Assembly: GCA_021820645.1 (NCBI GenBank)
Contig: JAKADJ010000040.1
Location: 1-12,528, forward strand
Reading direction: 5' to 3'
Length of the DNA stretch: 12,528 bases
Source: Bacillota bacterium
GTDB taxonomy: Bacteria > Bacillota_E > Sulfobacillia > Sulfobacillales > Sulfobacillaceae
Shown: in pieces, positions 6,694 through 12,528 of the stretch
How positions within the stretch are numbered: the stretch's first letter is position 1
How the letters are laid out: each line of letters starts with the position of its first letter
Notes under the pieces: model-generated
The model's database searches: none
Told to the model about the DNA's origin: nothing
Seen by the model: the letters and a program-made list of their open reading frames with translations, nothing else
Made by a program: the position numbers and the translations under genes

Positions 6694-6717
6694 GAGGGGT
6701 TACCCCTCTGCTCACCC
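6694..6717. promoter_or_regulatory. Palindrome and partial half-sites between divergent regulator genes
   Basis: GAGGGGT-T-ACCCCTC (6694-6708) is a perfect 7-bp inverted repeat with a 1-nt centre in the 145-bp space between the two divergent regulator genes. Overlapping it, GGGTTA (6697-6702), 9 nt, TCACCC (6712-6717) resembles the GGGTGA-N9/10-TCACCC pair found in three shared upstream elements, but no GGNGATNG follows. It may be an operator for autoregulation; this is inferred from position. Confidence 0.35.
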
Positions 6718-6793
6718 CAAACCCAATGCAGTTTAATTCTACCAAGATGTCCCAAAAACGTCAGCATTTATCATGAAATGGGGGAATATATTG

Positions 6794-8137
6794 ATGTTGC
6801 ACCGATTTCACACAAAAATTGACACCACCCGATGGATGCTCGGATTTTCGATCAGTGTGGCCGGTTGGCTGGAATTTGTAGGGTTACGGGTCCTTAATCC
6901 CACCAACTTGTCGACGATGACGACCTATACGATGGCGATGCTGGCACTTGGCATAGGCTTCGTGCTGGTCGCTTGGCTACTAAAAACCGATAAACCTTCC
7001 CCGTCCCCGATTTGGCTCAGCCCTCGTCTAGCAGCACCCGTAGGCCTCGGGCTGGGCTTACTTGCCGTCTTGACGCTGCCCGTTTGGGCAGGGATTCTGG
7101 GTCTCAGCATCGCCAGTTATCCCGTATTATATGAATGGTTAAGACGGGTGACGTCTCTTCACGGAGCGAGACGCCGGATGTTTCTTATCGCCTGGATAGG
7201 GGGATTTGCCGTTGCTAGTGCGCTCACGCTAGCCGCGCACTGGATAGGGACCGTATGGGCGGTCGCTGTGGGGCTAGGCATTGCGAACCTCATATATCTG
7301 AGGATCCCAGATACGATAGCCGCAAAGAGGACGATCACCACGATCAAGGTCCCGAAAAAAATATTGGCACTGGCGTTCGAGCTTTTCTTCTGCTATGGAA
7401 TTGGAGCGTCATCGACTACGCTAACAGGATTCAGAACATCACACCCGGTTCCACACCCCATGCTCACGGGATTCTTATGGTTAACCGCATTAATCGCCGC
7501 AACCGCCACGATGCCCTTGCTATTCCATAAAAAGCCCCGTTGGTTGGTGTACACGGGATGTTCCATCCTAGTGGCCACGCTCTTAATTCACCTTCAGGAA
7601 TCCTCCATGGTCGCGGGCCCAGAACAGATGATGCTGCTAGCCTTGGGTGGTGGGATCCTGTGTCTCTGGTGGCTGTCGATCATGTTCGACTTTCTCCGAC
7701 ACGGAGCGGCGGTTCTAGCGGTCGGGTTAGCCACGGTAATCATGGCCATGAGTGGGGCCTGGGTCGTGGCCCTGCTGCTGCCTCACATTGTTCAAGGCGG
7801 CTCGGTCATTGCCTCGGTAATCATGGCGATCGTGCTCATTTTGCCCCTTGCTTCCACCCGTTCCACAGTGGCCGGGAGCGCCTCGAAAAAGGGTGGAGGT
7901 CCAGCTATCCGGGTCGAAGCGTTCTACCTCGAGGCAAAACTAACCCAACAAGAACGAAAGATTGTCGATCTGTTACTGTCCGGTTCAAACAACCAAGATA
8001 TTCTCGGCCAGTTATATATTTCAATTAATACGTTAAAGACTCATCTTCGTAACATCTACCGCAAGACAGATACGAGTAACCGCCGTGAACTCATCGGTGT
8101 CATCGAACAGTATCATGCCTATAGTTCGGGTGAGTAA
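6794..8137 (+). CDS. Multi-pass membrane protein with C-terminal LuxR-type HTH
   Basis: A protein of 447 residues with a hydrophobic body of roughly ten to twelve membrane helices (about 10-375) followed by a cytoplasmic LuxR-type DNA-binding domain (about 383-433): LTQQERKIVDLLLSGSNNQDILGQL, then ISINTLKTHLRNIYRKTDTSNRREL. The arrangement resembles the membrane-bound LuxR regulators with an MFS-like sensor body known from Coriobacteriia such as Eggerthella. The family is thought to sense a ligand through the membrane part and act on DNA while membrane-tethered. I prefer ATG 6794 because GGGGGA lies 8 nt upstream; an in-frame ATG at 6773 (454 aa) has no ribosome binding site. The gene diverges from the response regulator. 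It may regulate its neighbours or the shared-element regulon, but no binding site is proved. Helix count is by eye. Confidence 0.8.
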   Translation: MLHRFHTKIDTTRWMLGFSISVAGWLEFVGLRVLNPTNLSTMTTYTMAMLALGIGFVLVAWLLKTDKPSPSPIWLSPRLAAPVGLGLGLLAVLTLPVWAGILGLSIASYPVLYEWLRRVTSLHGARRRMFLIAWIGGFAVASALTLAAHWIGTVWAVAVGLGIANLIYLRIPDTIAAKRTITTIKVPKKILALAFELFFCYGIGASSTTLTGFRTSHPVPHPMLTGFLWLTALIAATATMPLLFHKKPRWLVYTGCSILVATLLIHLQESSMVAGPEQMMLLALGGGILCLWWLSIMFDFLRHGAAVLAVGLATVIMAMSGAWVVALLLPHIVQGGSVIASVIMAIVLILPLASTRSTVAGSASKKGGGPAIRVEAFYLEAKLTQQERKIVDLLLSGSNNQDILGQLYISINTLKTHLRNIYRKTDTSNRRELIGVIEQYHAYSSGE

Positions 8138-8453
8138 CCATCCAATAATCAACGCTCAGTTAAACGTCTGAGGTCAGGCCGCGAGAATAAAGACGTATCT
8201 CGTGGCCCGCCTTTATGAATAAGAGTCCCCGCGTCTTTCCCTGAATATAGGTTGCCAAATCTCCCGCTAACCCAAAGATTTCCCCTGCCTCTACCAGTGG
8301 GCTCTGAGCGTGCTCATCCGCCGGATACCCTGTAAAGGAGTGCCAATAGCCACCTTGATCCGCTAAAACCATGGCCAGGAACCGGACATCCCCTTGTGAC
8401 CACCCCAGAGAAACTCGATAATGGGGGGGACAATACGTCAGGAGGGTTGCCCG
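8138..8453. other. 316-bp gap between the membrane regulator and the oxidoreductase
   Basis: No copy of the shared upstream element and no clear terminator is seen here; a weak CTCAG/CTGAG 5-bp stem follows the membrane regulator gene. The stretch is largely taken up by the minus-strand reading frame described at 8160-8372. The oxidoreductase ribosome binding site (AGGAGGG) lies near 8440-8446. Confidence 0.5.
8160..8372 (-). CDS. Small uncertain protein or remnant of a larger gene
   Basis: A 70-codon minus-strand frame from ATG at 8372 to TAA at 8160. The composition is protein-like rather than random: a GYWHSFTGYPADEH segment, then acidic and Gly-rich stretches and a RGLLFIKAGHEIRLYSRGL end. 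The same frame stays open upstream of the ATG through at least position 8450, encoding a continuation of similar quality (RVSLGWSQGDVRFLA directly before the Met). No good ribosome binding site precedes the ATG. It may therefore be the C-terminal remnant of a longer gene truncated by the arrival of the oxidoreductase, or a chance frame. I do not recognise a family. Confidence 0.3.
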   Translation of the reverse strand: MVLADQGGYWHSFTGYPADEHAQSPLVEAGEIFGLAGDLATYIQGKTRGLLFIKAGHEIRLYSRGLTSDV

Positions 8454-9440
8454 ATGAAAGTGATAACGGTAACGGAATTCGGCAGTGCCGATGTATTACG
8501 TCTCGAAGAGCGCCCACGTCCCGAGCCTAGCCCCAACGAGGTCCTGATTCAAGTCGTCAACACCAGCGTCAATTTCGCAGATATTAAAGCCCGTCTGGGA
8601 AGGTATCACGGTGTGGGTCAACCGCCGTTCGTACCCGGACTGGACGTCGCCGGCATCGTGGTGAAGACGGGTGCTAGAGTCCAACATCTTGAGGTTGGCA
8701 CGCCCGTGGTGGCCTTTCCACAAGGGGGGTCATATGCCGAGTATGTGGTCGCATCACCGGATCTGGTATTCTCGCTGCCGAGCGACATCGATTGGGAAAC
8801 GGCCGCTGCTTTACCCACGGTGGGATTTACCGCATATAAGCTTCTCCACGATGTAGGGAGGATTGAGGCTGGTGAGAATATCCTCATCCATGCGGCGGCC
8901 GGGGGGGTTGGAACCACGGCAATCCAATTAGCGCGCATCCTAGGTGCACAGCAAATCTTTGGGACCGTGGGTCGCGATGACAAAAAGGCCATTGCCGAAG
9001 CCGCCGGGGCCGATTACGTGATTAACTACACGAAAGAAGACTTCGTGAAGGAAATCCAGAATCGGACCAACGGCCAGGGAGTCGACCTCATTTTAGATTC
9101 TATCGGCGGCCCAATCTCCGAGCGCAGCATGGATATATTGGCTCCTTTCGGCCGACTGGTTCACTTTGGCAGTGCTAGTGGTGAAGACGCCACAATTCGG
9201 ATCGGGGATTTACACGGGAGTTGCCGTGCCATACTCGGCTTTAGCCTTGGCACCGCGCGGGCCAAGCGACCAGAGGTGCTTCAATCGGCCGCCCAAACTG
9301 TATTGGAATTGGTGAAAAGAGGCCAACTCACCATGTATATCGGACGGAAATATCCGCTTGAAGACGCGGCACATGCCCATCGGTGGATCGAGAGTCGGGC
9401 CAGCACCGGGAAGATTTTACTCGAAGTCTCGAAAGCGTAG
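8454..9440 (+). CDS. NAD(P)H:quinone oxidoreductase-like, zinc-independent MDR family protein
   Basis: A 328-residue medium-chain dehydrogenase/reductase of the quinone oxidoreductase (QOR) type. The N-terminal GroES-like domain contains NTSVNFADIKARLGRY and PGLDVAGIVVKTG; the Rossmann domain has the nucleotide-binding HAAAGGVGTTAIQLAR segment (glycine-rich turn AGGVG), with GADYVINYTKEDF and DSIGG further on. There is no structural zinc cysteine cluster and no Cys/His catalytic zinc set, as expected for QOR. It would reduce quinones or enones with NADPH. The ATG at 8454 has AGGAGGG 7 nt upstream; a longer in-frame start at 8421 adds 11 poorly fitting residues and would include the ribosome binding site. 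It lies between the regulator block and the matrix operon and lacks the shared element, so it seems to be a functionally independent neighbour. Confidence 0.9.
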   Translation: MKVITVTEFGSADVLRLEERPRPEPSPNEVLIQVVNTSVNFADIKARLGRYHGVGQPPFVPGLDVAGIVVKTGARVQHLEVGTPVVAFPQGGSYAEYVVASPDLVFSLPSDIDWETAAALPTVGFTAYKLLHDVGRIEAGENILIHAAAGGVGTTAIQLARILGAQQIFGTVGRDDKKAIAEAAGADYVINYTKEDFVKEIQNRTNGQGVDLILDSIGGPISERSMDILAPFGRLVHFGSASGEDATIRIGDLHGSCRAILGFSLGTARAKRPEVLQSAAQTVLELVKRGQLTMYIGRKYPLEDAAHAHRWIESRASTGKILLEVSKA

Positions 9441-9470
9441 AGCCACAGGCAATAGCTCCTCGAATATAGA

Positions 9471-9500
9471 AGTAGGAGAAGAGTTTCCCCTTCTCCTACT
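9471..9500. terminator. Hairpin between convergent genes, possible bidirectional terminator
   Basis: AGTAGGAGAAG (9471-9481) pairs perfectly with CTTCTCCTACT (9490-9500) around an 8-nt loop. It sits 30 nt after the oxidoreductase stop and about 50 nt beyond the end of the tasA-like gene on the other strand. A clear T-run is missing on both sides, so it may be a transcript-end stabilising hairpin rather than a classical intrinsic terminator. Confidence 0.55.
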
Positions 9501-9550
9501 CTGCCCGTGAATCGTTATTTCAGGTAGTTCTGTAACGAACCTTGCTATAG

Positions 9551-10210
9551 TTAGGCACTGTGAGAAGTCTCGGTTAATTGAATACTCTTCGACGACTTCG
9601 CGTTATTGTCCGCCTGTTGCGCATTCACCGCAATTGTAAAGCCTCCTGCGGCATTTTGATAAGCGTTGTTCGCCGCATATGGCAACGCGACCGACACCGT
9701 CAAAGTCTCCGTGTTGTTGGGATCAATGAGAATCCATCCACCGCTAGTCTGCGGGTTTTGGTCCTCAGCGCCGGTAATGAGCGAGACCGACTTGGTCCCA
9801 TTCATACCCGAAATGGCCACGGTGGCTTCATTCCCTTTACTTGTGACGCCGTTGAGCATAAACGGATTTTTTTGGAACAACTCTCCAGACGTGTTTACAG
9901 TCACCTGATATAGTTCCGGTAACGAGCCGGTGTTGGTAATCGTTAGTGTCTTGGTCCAGGTATCTCCGGGAGCCATATTGTTCGTCATGTCATAGCCAGC
10001 CTTGCCTCCCCCTTGGCCATTATAGGACTCTGTGGACTCATGATACGTCGACCCCATAGCCGTAATCGCTAAATGCCCTGCAACAAAGCTATTAGAAGAC
10101 GGGTCACTCGTCTGCGCCGTAAATTGCGCGAAGCTTGACGCTCCCATCACTGCCAACATCGCCCCGATACCTACTGCGGCCGTAGCCAATTTCAACGTCT
10201 TTGATTTCAC
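9551..10210 (-). CDS. TasA/CalY-like matrix fibre protein (camelysin-type, SipW substrate)
   Basis: A secreted protein of 219 residues. The N-terminus is short and basic (MKSKTLKLA), followed by a hydrophobic segment and ASSFA-QFTAQTSD, giving a likely SipW-type cleavage after residue 28. The following stretch SNSFVAGHLAI matches the 'f.aG.l.l' start of TasA/CalY mature domains, and MAPGDTWTKTLTITNTGSLPELYQVTV is the characteristic core of the family (Pfam M73/camelysin). Such proteins assemble into extracellular fibres of biofilms. The start is GTG at 10210, decided by TAAGGAGG 9 nt upstream; an in-frame ATG at 10252 would add 14 residues ahead of the signal peptide and has no binding site. 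It is the last gene of the sipW-like operon, 85 nt after the repeat protein. Protease activity was once claimed for camelysin, but a fibre role is favoured by the family and context. Confidence 0.88.
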   Translation of the reverse strand: MKSKTLKLATAAVGIGAMLAVMGASSFAQFTAQTSDPSSNSFVAGHLAITAMGSTYHESTESYNGQGGGKAGYDMTNNMAPGDTWTKTLTITNTGSLPELYQVTVNTSGELFQKNPFMLNGVTSKGNEATVAISGMNGTKSVSLITGAEDQNPQTSGGWILIDPNNTETLTVSVALPYAANNAYQNAAGGFTIAVNAQQADNNAKSSKSIQLTETSHSA

Positions 10211-10295
10211 TTGATTGAACCTCCTTAGATAATTGCGAATTGGGTAAAACAAGTGCTCGGGCAGAGCAGGAGAACAAGAAACGCTTCTTCAAACG

Positions 10296-11225
10296 TTACG
10301 GTTTGGGGGGGACTGGAGGTGTCGGCGTAGCCGGCGCTTGAATGTCAACCACCGTGCTCCGTGATTCCATGAAGCCTCCCAGTGATACCGTGATAACCAC
10401 TTGGTAGCGGCCTGGCTGGGTTATGTCCGGACCCTGAAGAATCAACGGCACCACTGCGCCCGGTGCTAGCCTGATCTGGGACACGGTCAACTGGTACCCC
10501 GGAAGACCCGCCATAGATATGGACACGTCTAAGGACTGACCGGTGAGATTGGCGACGTGGCCAATCGACTTCCCTTGCAACGACACCGGTACCGGCTGAG
10601 GTGCTGGTGGATTCCCTTTGGTCGATAATGGGTTTTGCGCTCCACTAGACTGTCCGGATGCCTTCGGGTTTCCGTGCTTTCCAGCGGATTCATTGCTTGG
10701 GGGTCCCGAGGGCCCGTGTGGCCCCGGGCCGATCCCGCCATTTTGAATCCCAGATCCGGCCGGGGGATTGGGCCCGCCCGTCCCCGACGGTCCGCTCCCA
10801 GCGCTCGGTCCTCCCTGCCCGCCGGGCTGCGACGGAGGATTATTGCTCGGGGGTCCCGAGGGCCCGTGCGGCCCCGGGCCAGACCCACCGTTCTGAGTCC
10901 CAGACCCGGCCGGAGGATTAGGCCCGCCTGTCCCCGACGGTCCGCTCCCAGCGCTCGGTCCTCCCTGCCCGCCGGGCTGCGACGGAGGATTATTGCTCGG
11001 GGGCCCTTTCTGGGTCCCCGGTCCCGGATTCACGGCGATGGGAAGGTTCATCTGGACCGTCAGCTCATTCAATTGGATGGGTACGGACGAAGACATGGCA
11101 ATTGCCTTCACATTTGAGTTCAATACGGCTGTCGCGGTAAATCCGGCATAGGTTGACCCTGTCGCCAATGTTCCCATTACTAACAGAGTTCCGGTTAGGG
11201 TCACGGCAACTGGTTTCCCCATCAT
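10296..11225 (-). CDS. Secreted Gly/Pro-repeat protein with TasA-like signal region (SipW substrate)
   Basis: A 309-residue secreted protein. It has a signal region (residues 1-27) with GSTYA-GFTATAVLNSNVKA, the same pattern as the TasA-like neighbour and known SipW substrates. A Gly/Pro/Ser-rich region (about 67-215) holds two 50-residue repeats (74-123 and 124-173) that differ at only two residues (T110/I160, S115/I165). A beta-rich C-terminal domain (about 216-298) and a Pro-rich tail end the protein. It overlaps the signal peptidase stop by the ATGA of 11222-11225, so translation is coupled; ATG 11222 is an alternative start one codon in. Its place in the operon parallels TapA in Bacillus subtilis tapA-sipW-tasA, but there is no sequence likeness, and order differs. 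A role as fibre anchor or spacer is inferred. Confidence 0.75.
   Translation of the reverse strand: MMGKPVAVTLTGTLLVMGTLATGSTYAGFTATAVLNSNVKAIAMSSSVPIQLNELTVQMNLPIAVNPGPGTQKGPPSNNPPSQPGGQGGPSAGSGPSGTGGPNPPAGSGTQNGGSGPGPHGPSGPPSNNPPSQPGGQGGPSAGSGPSGTGGPNPPAGSGIQNGGIGPGPHGPSGPPSNESAGKHGNPKASGQSSGAQNPLSTKGNPPAPQPVPVSLQGKSIGHVANLTGQSLDVSISMAGLPGYQLTVSQIRLAPGAVVPLILQGPDITQPGRYQVVITVSLGGFMESRSTVVDIQAPATPTPPVPPKP
10692..11006 (-). repeat. 150-bp tandem repeat, about 2.1 copies, coding
   Basis: A 150-bp unit is repeated in tandem inside the Gly/Pro-rich gene: in frame, 10857-11006 and 10707-10856, plus 15 bp (10692-10706) of a third copy. Copies are nearly identical at DNA level, including synonymous positions, and encode 50 residues each. 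The near-identity suggests recent expansion or gene conversion, and copy number may vary among strains. Confidence 0.85.
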
Positions 11226-11779
11226 GATTGGGACTCCTGTTTAAGTTCGGTAGAAATCCACCGAACGAAGACCAAAATCGCCGCCAAGGCGCCTAACATC
11301 TCTAACAACCACGCCCAACGGGTTTGAATAAAAGAGATAACATATCCCAGATAAGGGACTTCCCCTTGGTACACTCCAACAACATTCTTCACCGGTGTTT
11401 GGAACGGATCGCGCGTCGTGTTGGCGTCTCCTTTGGTCTGGAGCGAAATCTGTTGCGTGCCCCGCGTTTGGATGGCCACGATGCGGTGGGTCAATAGTTC
11501 TCCAGGTTGGGTGGGATTATAAAAAGTGACAATTTCTCCTTTATAGAACACGGGGTGGGCGGATACCGGAAGGTCCCACACCACAGATCCGGTATCAAAT
11601 GTACCGGTCATGGAACCCGAGCGAATCACGTAGGCTTTGGGAAAATGCGGAACCCCCAGATTACCTAGGTCACTCACTAGTAGGCCTGCGACCACAATTC
11701 CAAGGCCCGTCCATTTCGCAGTATTTAGGGCACGTTTTGTAAGACTTGGACGACGAGTGCTACTACGACTGATGACCAT
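11222..11779 (-). CDS. sipW: Signal peptidase I, ER/SipW type
   Basis: A 185-residue type I signal peptidase of the archaeal/ER class. Membrane helices lie at about 20-38 and 160-178. The catalytic Ser56 stands in RSGSM, and the position held by Lys in bacterial-type enzymes is His98 in LLTHRIV, which defines the S26B class with Ser-His-Asp; Asp118 is in TKGDAN. In Bacillus this enzyme processes TasA and TapA, and here the next two genes encode proteins with matching signal regions, so they are its likely substrates. The ATG at 11779 has AAGGAGGG 8 nt upstream. The gene starts the operon, ends with ATGA overlap into the repeat protein, and has the shared upstream element 62 nt before it. The symbol is used for the family; orthology with the Bacillus gene is inferred. 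Confidence 0.9.
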   Translation of the reverse strand: MVISRSSTRRPSLTKRALNTAKWTGLGIVVAGLLVSDLGNLGVPHFPKAYVIRSGSMTGTFDTGSVVWDLPVSAHPVFYKGEIVTFYNPTQPGELLTHRIVAIQTRGTQQISLQTKGDANTTRDPFQTPVKNVVGVYQGEVPYLGYVISFIQTRWAWLLEMLGALAAILVFVRWISTELKQESQS

Positions 11780-11841
11780 GTGTCATTCCCTCCTTGCATT
11801 CGGCGTTGCAGCCTCACGTTACGTCGAGCACGGCCTAAGGA

Positions 11842-11877
11842 CTATCGCCCACGATGGGTGATTCCCATCGGTCACCC
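11842..11877 (-). promoter_or_regulatory. Shared upstream element, copy 4 (signal peptidase/tasA operon promoter region)
   Basis: On the minus strand: GGGTGA (11877-11872), 10 nt, TCACCC (11861-11856), ATCGTG, GGCGATAG (11849-11842), ending 62 nt before the ATG at 11779. The GGGTGA/TCACCC pair extends to a perfect 9-bp inverted repeat, GATGGGTGA/TCACCCATC (11853-11861 and 11872-11880). It has the same architecture as the copy at 3361-3396 upstream of co-polymerase 2. Confidence 0.6.
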
Positions 11878-11880
11878 ATC

Positions 11881-12148
11881 CGGCCACGGAATGTTGGTTG
11901 AAAACAGCCATTCTCCAGGGTACAGGAGGGACACAGTCATTCCATGGGATGACCAGGGGTGAGGGTTTTGTAATGCGAGAAGAGGGACGATAGGATGAGA
12001 AGACCTCCACCTAAAACTGGCGGAGGTCTTCATGTTGTAAGCTAATGGCTATAACACGTATTCCGCACCTAAATTTTGGCATTCTCCGGGATAAATAGTC
12101 GCAATATTTCGCAAAGGTAAACCGTCGCGCACGGCGAATATCATAGTC
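11881..12148. other. Non-coding stretch upstream of the sipW operon and the insertion element
   Basis: No convincing gene is seen. It holds a near-palindrome around CCATGG (11937-11952, one mismatch per arm), the hairpin at 11999-12031, and what is probably the left end of the insertion element between about 12040 and 12148. The exact junction cannot be fixed because the right end of the element is outside the window. Confidence 0.5.
11999..12031. terminator. Strong hairpin next to the insertion element, possible terminator
   Basis: GAAGACCTCC (11999-12008) pairs perfectly with GGAGGTCTTC (12022-12031), with two more G-C pairs after one mismatch. No T-run follows in either direction, and no gene ends here on the plus strand. 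It may be a transcription-blocking hairpin that separates the element from the operon, or the remnant terminator of a gene displaced by the insertion. Confidence 0.4.
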
Positions 12149-12528
12149 ATGACGATCTCTATCCAGGAACCCACCGGGCGCCCCGTTGGCGCTGCACCCT
12201 TGTTTCGACATATGGCGGACACGATCGATTTGGTTGCCATCGTCAATCGAATGGTCCCGTGGGATCGCCGGCAATGTCGCGTGTCCCCTGGGGAACGCGT
12301 GCTCCTCCTCGTGCTGGACCTCTTATCGGGGAAATCTCCCTTGTACCGGGTGGCGGAACGCCTCGCCGCCACGGACGTGGCGGTCCTCATTGGCGCGGGT
12401 CGGCATGCGGAAGAGTTTTCTGATGATAGCTTAGGTCGCGCCTTGGATAAACTGAGCCGGGCGGATCCCGCCAAAGTCTTTAGCACCCTGGCGGCCAACG
12501 CATACCTGCGTGAGGGGATTACGTTAAC
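12040..12528 (+). mobile_element. Left part of an IS1634-like insertion sequence
   Basis: The DUF4277-type transposase gene starts at 12149 and runs out of the window. The left terminal repeat should lie in the roughly 100 bp before it, a non-coding AT-richer leader; the boundary given is approximate because the matching right-hand repeat cannot be seen. Confidence 0.45.
12149..12528 (+). CDS. IS1634-family transposase, N-terminal part (DUF4277), cut by window edge
   Basis: The frame is open from ATG 12149 to the window edge, 126 codons and counting; an in-frame TAA at 12119-12121 limits the start. The sequence follows the DUF4277 pattern at the N-terminus of IS1634-like transposases: a DTIDLVAIVNRMVPWD opening, PGERVLLLVLDLLSGKSPLYRVAERL (residues about 49-74, named by its landmarks), and a FSDDSLGRALDKL motif before the catalytic region. 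The DDE catalytic domain lies beyond the edge, so intactness cannot be judged. No ribosome binding site stands before the ATG. The antisense frame here is also long, but it lacks family features. Confidence 0.85.
   Translation, partial: MTISIQEPTGRPVGAAPLFRHMADTIDLVAIVNRMVPWDRRQCRVSPGERVLLLVLDLLSGKSPLYRVAERLAATDVAVLIGAGRHAEEFSDDSLGRALDKLSRADPAKVFSTLAANAYLREGITL

Noticed and set aside
7540..8028. 162-codon plus-strand frame inside the membrane regulator gene
   Set aside because: It is His/Gly/Ser-rich and out of frame with the clear LuxR HTH coding sequence.
10635..11117. 160-codon plus-strand reading frame opposite the repeat gene
   Set aside because: It is the antisense of the Gly/Pro repeats, giving an Arg/Ser/Pro-rich shadow with no ribosome binding site or family feature.
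12049..12498. 149-codon minus-strand reading frame opposite the transposase
   Set aside because: The plus-strand frame shows the DUF4277 pattern; the antisense frame is Arg/Ser-rich without motifs.
1..12528. CRISPR arrays, tRNA or rRNA genes
   Set aside because: No regularly spaced short repeats and no cloverleaf or rRNA-like stretches were seen; the only tandem repeat is the coding one at 10692-11006.

Overview
This window looks like a biofilm-matrix and cell-surface polysaccharide region from a Gram-positive bacterium of the Bacillota. A TasA/CalY-type fibre protein sits in one operon with an ER-type (SipW-like) signal peptidase, polysaccharide co-polymerase and tyrosine-kinase modules are encoded separately as in Bacillota, and most genes have strong AGGAGG-type ribosome binding sites. 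Several starts are GTG or TTG. A Sulfobacillus-like or related environmental lineage is a guess from overall style, not something proven here.

Layout. 1-673 (-) is a WecG/TagA/CpsF glycosyltransferase cut by the window edge. Divergent from it are a Wzz/YveK-type co-polymerase (944-1648) and a PIG-L/LmbE deacetylase (1689-2531). Convergent with these is an unrecognised glycosyltransferase-like gene (2544-3254, -). Next come a second, paralogous co-polymerase and a BY-kinase (3454-4839). Then follows a regulatory block: a histidine-kinase-like protein that has lost its phospho-acceptor His (4980-6005), a convergent NarL-type response regulator (5983-6648, -), and a multi-pass membrane protein ending in a LuxR helix-turn-helix (6794-8137). 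After a small uncertain ORF and a quinone-oxidoreductase-like gene (8454-9440), the minus-strand operon sipW-like / Gly-Pro-repeat SipW substrate / tasA-like covers 11779-9551. The right end is the start of an IS1634-type (DUF4277) transposase.

The strongest observation is a shared, apparently undescribed DNA element, TCACCC-N6-GGNGATNG (an imperfect dyad, ATCACC-N7-GGYGAT). It occurs five times, each 57-70 nt upstream of a start codon and each in the same orientation as the gene. The five transcription units are the glycosyltransferase, co-polymerase 1/deacetylase, co-polymerase 2/BY-kinase, the pseudo-histidine kinase, and the sipW/tasA-like operon. This suggests one regulator controls both the polysaccharide and the protein-fibre parts of a matrix. 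The two LuxR-type regulators and the degenerate kinase in the window are natural candidates for that circuit, but this is inference.
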